Source: Metellina segmentata (lineage: Eukaryota > Arthropoda > Arachnida > Araneae > Tetragnathidae). From it: a stretch of 64,000 nucleotides of DNA. Positions 59,184-64,000 of the stretch are shown here, piece after piece. Numbering within the stretch: the first letter of the stretch is position 1; each line of letters starts with the position of its first letter. The notes below the pieces were generated by a model. That model did not search any database. It was not told the DNA's origin and worked only from the letters and a program-made list of their open reading frames with translations. The position numbers and the translations under genes are program-made. Location of the stretch: contig OX375872.1 in the NCBI GenBank assembly GCA_947359465.1, positions 3,392,395 to 3,456,394 on the forward strand, written 5' to 3'.

Positions 59184-59332
59184 GTTCCAGAGACTTCTAG
59201 ACTTTTCAATCTTTGATACTACGTATTTTTGTCTAGTCAGTGTTTACCTCTGTTATCATACTGCCTTATGGGTGCAACATTACTCATAAATTAGGCACTA
59301 TTATTTCTTAGTCACCAGTTCCAGAAGCTTCT
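59184..59332. promoter_or_regulatory. Heat-shock-element-like motifs, right arm
   Basis: GTTCC AGAAG CTTCT at 59318-59332 is a perfect three-unit element. GTTCC AGAGA CTTCT at 59184-59198 is degenerate. Both lie upstream of the minus-strand AlkB relic, mirroring the left arm. Confidence 0.42.
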
Positions 59333-59412
59333 AGTCTATTCAATCTTTGATAGTATGTACTATACGCATTACCAGAATGATAGACTATTTTAAATATAAC
59401 ACGATCATTTAG

Positions 59413-59492
59413 GTGGTCGTGGCAGAACGGCTTAAGAGCTTGTGAAAAAACGGTTGCCGCGATTACCTTTTGCTGGGTTCGAATCCACGTAT
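59413..59492 (+). other. tRNA-like sequence, Ser/Leu-like (right arm)
   Basis: GGTGGTCGTGGCAGAACGGC (A box TGGCAGAACGG), then a variable-arm-like GCGATTACC stretch, then GGGTTCGAATCC (exact B box). The 3' sequence ACGTATTATAA does not pair with the 5' end, so no acceptor stem forms. It is the mirror of 47632-47722. Confidence 0.45.
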
Positions 59493-59869
59493 TATAATTT
59501 TTCTTTCAAATAATTCTCCATTTAATTCTAAAGTATCAGCAAGAAAATAAATCTTTTTAAACTAATCGTTACTTTTTACACCCCTAGATGGCGGTACCAG
59601 TCATTTAGTCTTTAATTTAAGAAAATACCGTAGTTCCCTTAATTTTATGTTATAGTTTATTCACTAAAGTTCGTTGAATTGTTCATTCCCTCACTAGATG
59701 GCGCTACCTGTCATATTACGCAAACAAAGTAAGTGGGTATTGTAAATTCCAAGAAATTTACTACCCCCTCCCCCACCCACAAGATAGTGCATTCAAGAAT
59801 TATCTCACCATAATCTATAATCCACAAACCACATGGTCCAGGATGCCTATTATCGTAACCTTCGAGACT

Positions 59870-59945
59870 GAGAAGGCCCTACTACCACGTGACCTATCGG
59901 CACTGACGTCATCAGTCGTGGATTCAAGCGCGGGAGAAAGGGTAT
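59870..59945 (+). promoter_or_regulatory. Candidate promoter of the P-type transposase
   Basis: CCACGTGAC (E-box) at 59885, TGACGTCA (CRE-like) at 59904 and GCGCGGGA (E2F-like) at 59928 lie within 60 bases and about 105-155 bases before the transposase ATG, in a GC-richer patch. Confidence 0.35.
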
Positions 59946-60039
59946 TGAGAAATGATAGACGGTTCGCTTTGTGTGTTGAGTTTTTTTAAATGTTTTTGAC
60001 ATTTTACCATGAAAAGTGTTTATAAAATACCATATTAGA

Positions 60040-61410
60040 ATGCCCCACGCGTGTTGCGTTCCATCCTGTAACGGAAATTACAGAAATGGACCTAAAGTTC
60101 GAGTGTTTAGCTTTCCGAAGAATGAAGAGCTTAAAAGAAAATGGATTCGAGCCATTCTCCGTGATGATTTCGTTCCTACAAGCCATAGCCGGGTAAATAT
60201 ATTTTATTATTAGATGCGTTATTTTTACTATTCCATTTCTTTGCTTCCATTGATTATTAAATTTCCCATGGTTGCAATGCGTGCTTGAACAATTCGTTTG
60301 ATTGCGAGTGATTTGAATACATAAATATCTCTTCAAAAAAAGTAAAGCATATACTGAAGCTAATTTTATAAACAAGTATAAGAAATTCTGTTGTACAATA
60401 TGGTTTTGATGTGGTTACATACCTATATATTATTACCATATTAAATTGTGTAGTTTCTATTTCATAACTCATTTGGGTCCGGCACCTCCATAGGAACTCA
60501 TGTTAAATTCACAAACTTTGGGGGCACCTCATTTATTCATAAATTACTGTATTGATCTGAAATTTTTACAGGGAAATATTTGAATACTTTTAAAGACTTT
60601 AACACGGGGTTTTTAATTTTTTTAAATTAACAAAATTATAAATTTTTTAAGAAATGACAAAAAAAGTGAATATTTTTTAAGTAAAATATTTTTAAAAAAG
60701 TATGAATTTTATAACTTATTCCTTGTGTTAAAGTGTTAAAAAGTACTTCATAAACAATCATAAAAAATTTCAAGAATGTATCTCAAGTAGTTTTTGAGTA
60801 ATGTGCCCCCAAATATGAAAAAAGTATGTTCTGAGATATAAGGCTTTAAAGTTCAGTGATGGAGGATATTGAATCCACTAACTTTGGGGGCATCTCATTT
60901 ATTCATAAATTATTCTATTAATCTGAAATTTTTACAGTGTAATATTTGAATACTTTTAAAGATTTTAACACGGGGGTTTTAATTATTTTTTTAATTCATA
61001 AAATTATAAACTTTTTTAAAAGTGACAAAAAAATAGAAATTTTTTAGATTTTTAAAAAAGTATGCATTTTATATCTTACACCATCTTTACAGCAATTATC
61101 CGATAAATTAGTTTAATTTAAGGATTAAATTAGCCAGAAAAAGACAGCGTAAAATATATGAAAATTTTTTGCAATCTCAGAACTTTTGCAAACGTGCTTC
61201 TGCAAACTTTATCTTATTATAATAAATATATCAATTTATTATATGAAACATTTTATTGCAGGTTTGTGAGATACACTTCCTAAAGACGGATTTCATAACT
61301 GATAATACAATCTTCGATGAAAAACTGGGAAAAGGATATCAGTCCCTTACAAGTTCCCGAAGCTGAAGGGGGACAGTTTTCCAACAATCCATCTGAACCT
61401 CCCTGAAAGG
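60040..61410 (+). pseudogene. THAP DNA-binding domain of a P-element transposase, two exons
   Basis: Exon 1 (60040-60192) encodes MPHACCVPSCNGNYRNGPKV ... VPTSHSR, with the first THAP Cys pair (C-x4-C). GTAAAT follows. Exon 2 begins at 61262 after TTGCAG with VCEIHFLKTDF, giving the C-x2-H pair. The split falls exactly between the two halves of the THAP zinc finger with correct phase. In exon 2 this frame stops at 61373 (after SLTSSRS), and the transposase frame (KFPKLKGDSFPTIHLNLPER) continues one base out of register, so an indel lies near 61345. The domain would bind the transposon ends. Confidence 0.85.
60193..61261 (+). other. Intron of the P-type transposase, with internal duplication
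   Basis: GT...AG ends, 1069 bases, AT-rich. Two direct copies of about 190 bases start at CACAAACTTTGGGGGCACCT (60510) and CACTAACTTTGGGGGCATCT (60876), about 365 bases apart. Nothing coding. Confidence 0.8.
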
Positions 61411-63923
61411 ATGACTACTAAAATTACACCAAGGGAGGATCCAGACGATAGGCGCAAACGCCTGAAAGAAGAGGCTCTTGCCAAGGCAATTAAAAAGAGC
61501 GAAGAAGAGAAAGCCTTGGAAGAGATGAAAAAGGAATTTAATTCCATTCAAGAACTGGTGGAAAAAATTGCAGTAAAAGATCCTTGGATTATGCTACAGC
61601 AAGAACAAGTAATTTCTCTACATATAATTGATACATCTTTAGTGCCAAAAATTACACATTCCATTACAATTTCCACGGACTTGTCATTGAAAGTATTTGT
61701 TAATAGTGTTGAAGTAAAAAAAGTTGGTAATTATTCTCTTCCTGTTAAAGTTAATAGTACGGATCATGTTAATGACATTTTAAATCTTACTTCATGTGTG
61801 AATGTAAACATAAAAGACAAAGTTGACTTTGCATGGGATGTATTAAATTCAATATCTTTTGAAGACCCACTATTGGAAACTAGAATTAAGTTTATTACTG
61901 AACAGCTTTTATTGATTAATTTAAACAAACATTCATATCGTTATAGTACAGATTTCTTGATATTTGCATCTCTTTTGTACAGTTTAGCTCCTAATGCTTA
62001 TAATTTTGTTCGGAGCAGTGGAAATATTGTTTTGCCACATTCAACTACCATTTGTCGCCTTTACATTAACCTTAACGTTGATCCTACTAGAGAAACTCTA
62101 GAATCAAGCTTTCTAAATTATAGTAAGCAAAAATTTAACATGCTTGATGATAAGGACAAAAAAGTAATGCTTTTAATGGATGAAATTTATTTAAAGCAAT
62201 TTATGGATTTTAAAAGTGGTAATGCCTTGGGTATGGCATATAATTCAGAAAATTTAGCAAATAGTGCTCATGTGTTTATGATTAAGAGTTTGTTATCTAA
62301 GTATAAAGACGTTGTACATATTGTACCAGTCAAAACAATTAAAGGTGAGGATCTTTTTGACATTACATGTAAAATTATCAGGGGCTTGGAAGAAATCGGT
62401 TATTTTGTATTTTGTATCATAATTGATAACAATTCTATCAACCGTAAATGCCTTAAGTACTTTGCCAGCCCCCCTAAGACAAGTATAGTTTACCAACATC
62501 CATGTGATCCCACTAGGCCATTTTTTTATATGGCAGACACTGTGCACCTTTTGAAGTGCATGCGTAATAATTGGGTAAACCAAAAAGGCTTGGATAAATT
62601 TATGTTCTATCCCCCTTTTCTTGATGAAAAAGTAAAATTTAAAACAGCTGCATGGTCTGCATTAGAGACAATGCATAACATAGAATATAATTCCTTAGCA
62701 AAGTTTGGATACAATTTAAATTTTAAATCACTGCACCCTAGCTTTGAAAAGCAAAATGTTAAATTAGTTTTAAATGTCTTTAATTATTATGTTGTTAAAG
62801 GACTTCGAAGTCTAGGTGATAAAAAAAAATCCCTTACAGTAATGACACAGCAGAGTTCATAGAAATTCTACTAAAATGGTGGAATATTGTAAATGTAAAA
62901 AATACCACTCATGGAATTCATTCTAGAAATGAATTCCACAGCCCCCTAACAGATTCTGTTGATGACGAAAAGTTTGTTTTTTTAAATAACTTCATCAAAT
63001 GGTTGGATGATTATAAAAAATTGGGTGCAGATCTGGGATGTTTCAGTGTTGAAACACATGCAGCACTGATTTCTTCTACACATTGTTTGTTGGAGCTCGT
63101 ATCCTATTGCACATCAGAGTTTAAATTGAGTTATTTACTAACAGGAAAATTTCAGACCAATGATTTAGAATCTCAGTTTGGATTGTATCGTCAACTTTGT
63201 GGCAGCCAATATAACATTAGTGTTCGCCAACTTTATGAATCGGAAAGAAAATTGAGAACCCATTCCCTTTTAAAAATGTCGCCAGATAAAGATTTGGATG
63301 TAACGAAAGTTAATTTCAATCCTGATTTTCAGTTAATGGATCTTGTTGTTAATTGCACCCCTCTCAATGTAAGTATTTCTGATGAAGATTACATGAAACA
63401 CATAGATGTATATCCTGTCATAACATGTACAGCAGGTTATTGTGTTCATCATGTGTTAAAACTGTATAATTGTGAATATTGCAGAGAGTTAATGGCTTCT
63501 GATAGTAAAACTGTTCTATTTGATGAGGAATACACATATTTGAAAAATTTAGGTAGAGGTGGTTTGTGTTATCCTCAGGAACATATTGTAAATATTGTAT
63601 ACATTAATTATCTAACTGTTCATTTATTATGCACTAAATTTGAGAATGATTTTTTAAAAGAGCCAAATCAGACGAACATTGCTTGTTCTTTAACATATTG
63701 TTGTGTGATCAATAGAGAGATTATAGAAGATGAAATGTGTTTAAATGGTCATAATACCCATGATTTAATTTCTAAAATTATATGGTCTTCCACAAACATT
63801 TTTCTGAATAATTATTGTAAAAAGAAAAATGATATAGTAAATGTGAAAAAAATCAAAAGCTCTTGTGATGCTTCTAAAGATTTAAAAATTAAACAAAGAA
63901 AATTGTCAACTTTGTCAAGATGA
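61411..63923 (+). pseudogene. P-element-type (THAP9-like) transposase, one frame break
   Basis: Two long frames. 61411-62862 begins in a Lys/Glu-rich coiled-coil zone (residues about 10-60), then the catalytic RNase H-like fold: VMLLMDEIYLKQFMDFKSGN (first Asp), a mobile GTP-binding-like region, CIIIDNNSINRKCLKYF (second acid), and FYMADTVHLLKCMRNNW. 63003-63923 holds FQTNDLESQFGLYRQLCG with the late Glu, then a Cys-rich C-terminal end (YCVHHVLKLYNCEYC). The frame changes near an A9 run at 62821-62829; either an assembly error or a real one-base indel. P-type transposases cut DNA with GTP as cofactor. The element's right terminal repeat is not seen before the window ends. Confidence 0.85.
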
Positions 63924-64000
63924 TGGTTATGCACCATGATTTATTTGATAAATGATGTGTACATAAAGCTTATGTTTATCCTATACATGTAAAAATGATT

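Larger units (their letters stand above)
54890..59610 (-). repeat. Cassette copy 2: right arm of the large inverted repeat (broken genes)
   Basis: Mirror image of 47520-53095 without the solo LTR and tandem duplication. From inside out: IAP relic (-), 181-aa gene relic (+), AT-rich spacer, AlkB relic (-), heat-shock-like motifs, tRNA-like sequence (+), CTCF-like motif. Many small differences from the left arm show it is an old copy. The spacer 56740-58250 has no gene. Confidence 0.88.

Noticed and set aside
59413..59492. Functional tRNA-Ser or tRNA-Leu gene
   Set aside because: A and B boxes are good, but no acceptor stem pairs and the T stem has mismatches.

Overview
This window is eukaryotic, AT-rich and packed with transposons. 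I recognise no ordinary host gene in it. A THAP/P-type transposase with a GT-AG intron, Ty3/gypsy LTR elements, Tc1, hAT, piggyBac and Helitron copies, and an IAP-type BIR-RING gene all point to an arthropod. A chelicerate is my guess, at low confidence.

Layout. 0.2-7.0 kb: a decayed hAT transposase on the minus strand, cut by a LINE fragment and by a small LTR element that itself holds a MITE. 7.2-10.1 kb: a likely solo LTR, then a Harbinger-like element holding a Helitron-type insert. 12.3-17.7 kb: a Tc1 element containing a hAT, which contains a Helitron-type copy; a duplicate of the Tc1 empty site lies downstream. 18.0-22.7 kb: a gypsy element with two LTRs, four-base target duplications and in-frame stops. 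22.8-24.3 kb: a piggyBac relic. 24.5-31.7 kb: a young LTR element with two LTRs that look identical and one long gag-pol frame, whose domains run gag, protease, integrase, reverse transcriptase, RNase H (the Gmr1-type order). 34-40 kb: a 6 kb inverted repeat studded with MITEs. 40-42.4 kb: another hAT relic.

42.5-59.7 kb holds the most unusual content. Three copies of a cassette carry an AlkB-type dioxygenase, an uncharacterised protein of about 181 aa, and (in two copies) a BIR-RING IAP. Two copies face each other as arms of a large inverted repeat around a 1.8 kb centre; the third is a truncated copy upstream. Only the left arm (47.5-53.1 kb) has all three genes open with their key residues. 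All three copies have heat-shock-element-like motifs upstream of the AlkB gene, perfect in the two arms and degenerate in the upstream copy. The cassette looks like cargo of a large mobile element or a remnant of an integrated DNA virus, but no hallmark replication or capsid gene is visible, so its class is open.

59.9-63.9 kb: a P-element-type transposon with a THAP domain split by an intron and two frame breaks.

Boundaries given by terminal repeats and target duplications are exact as read; ends of decayed copies are approximate. Family calls rest on motif recognition, not on a database search.
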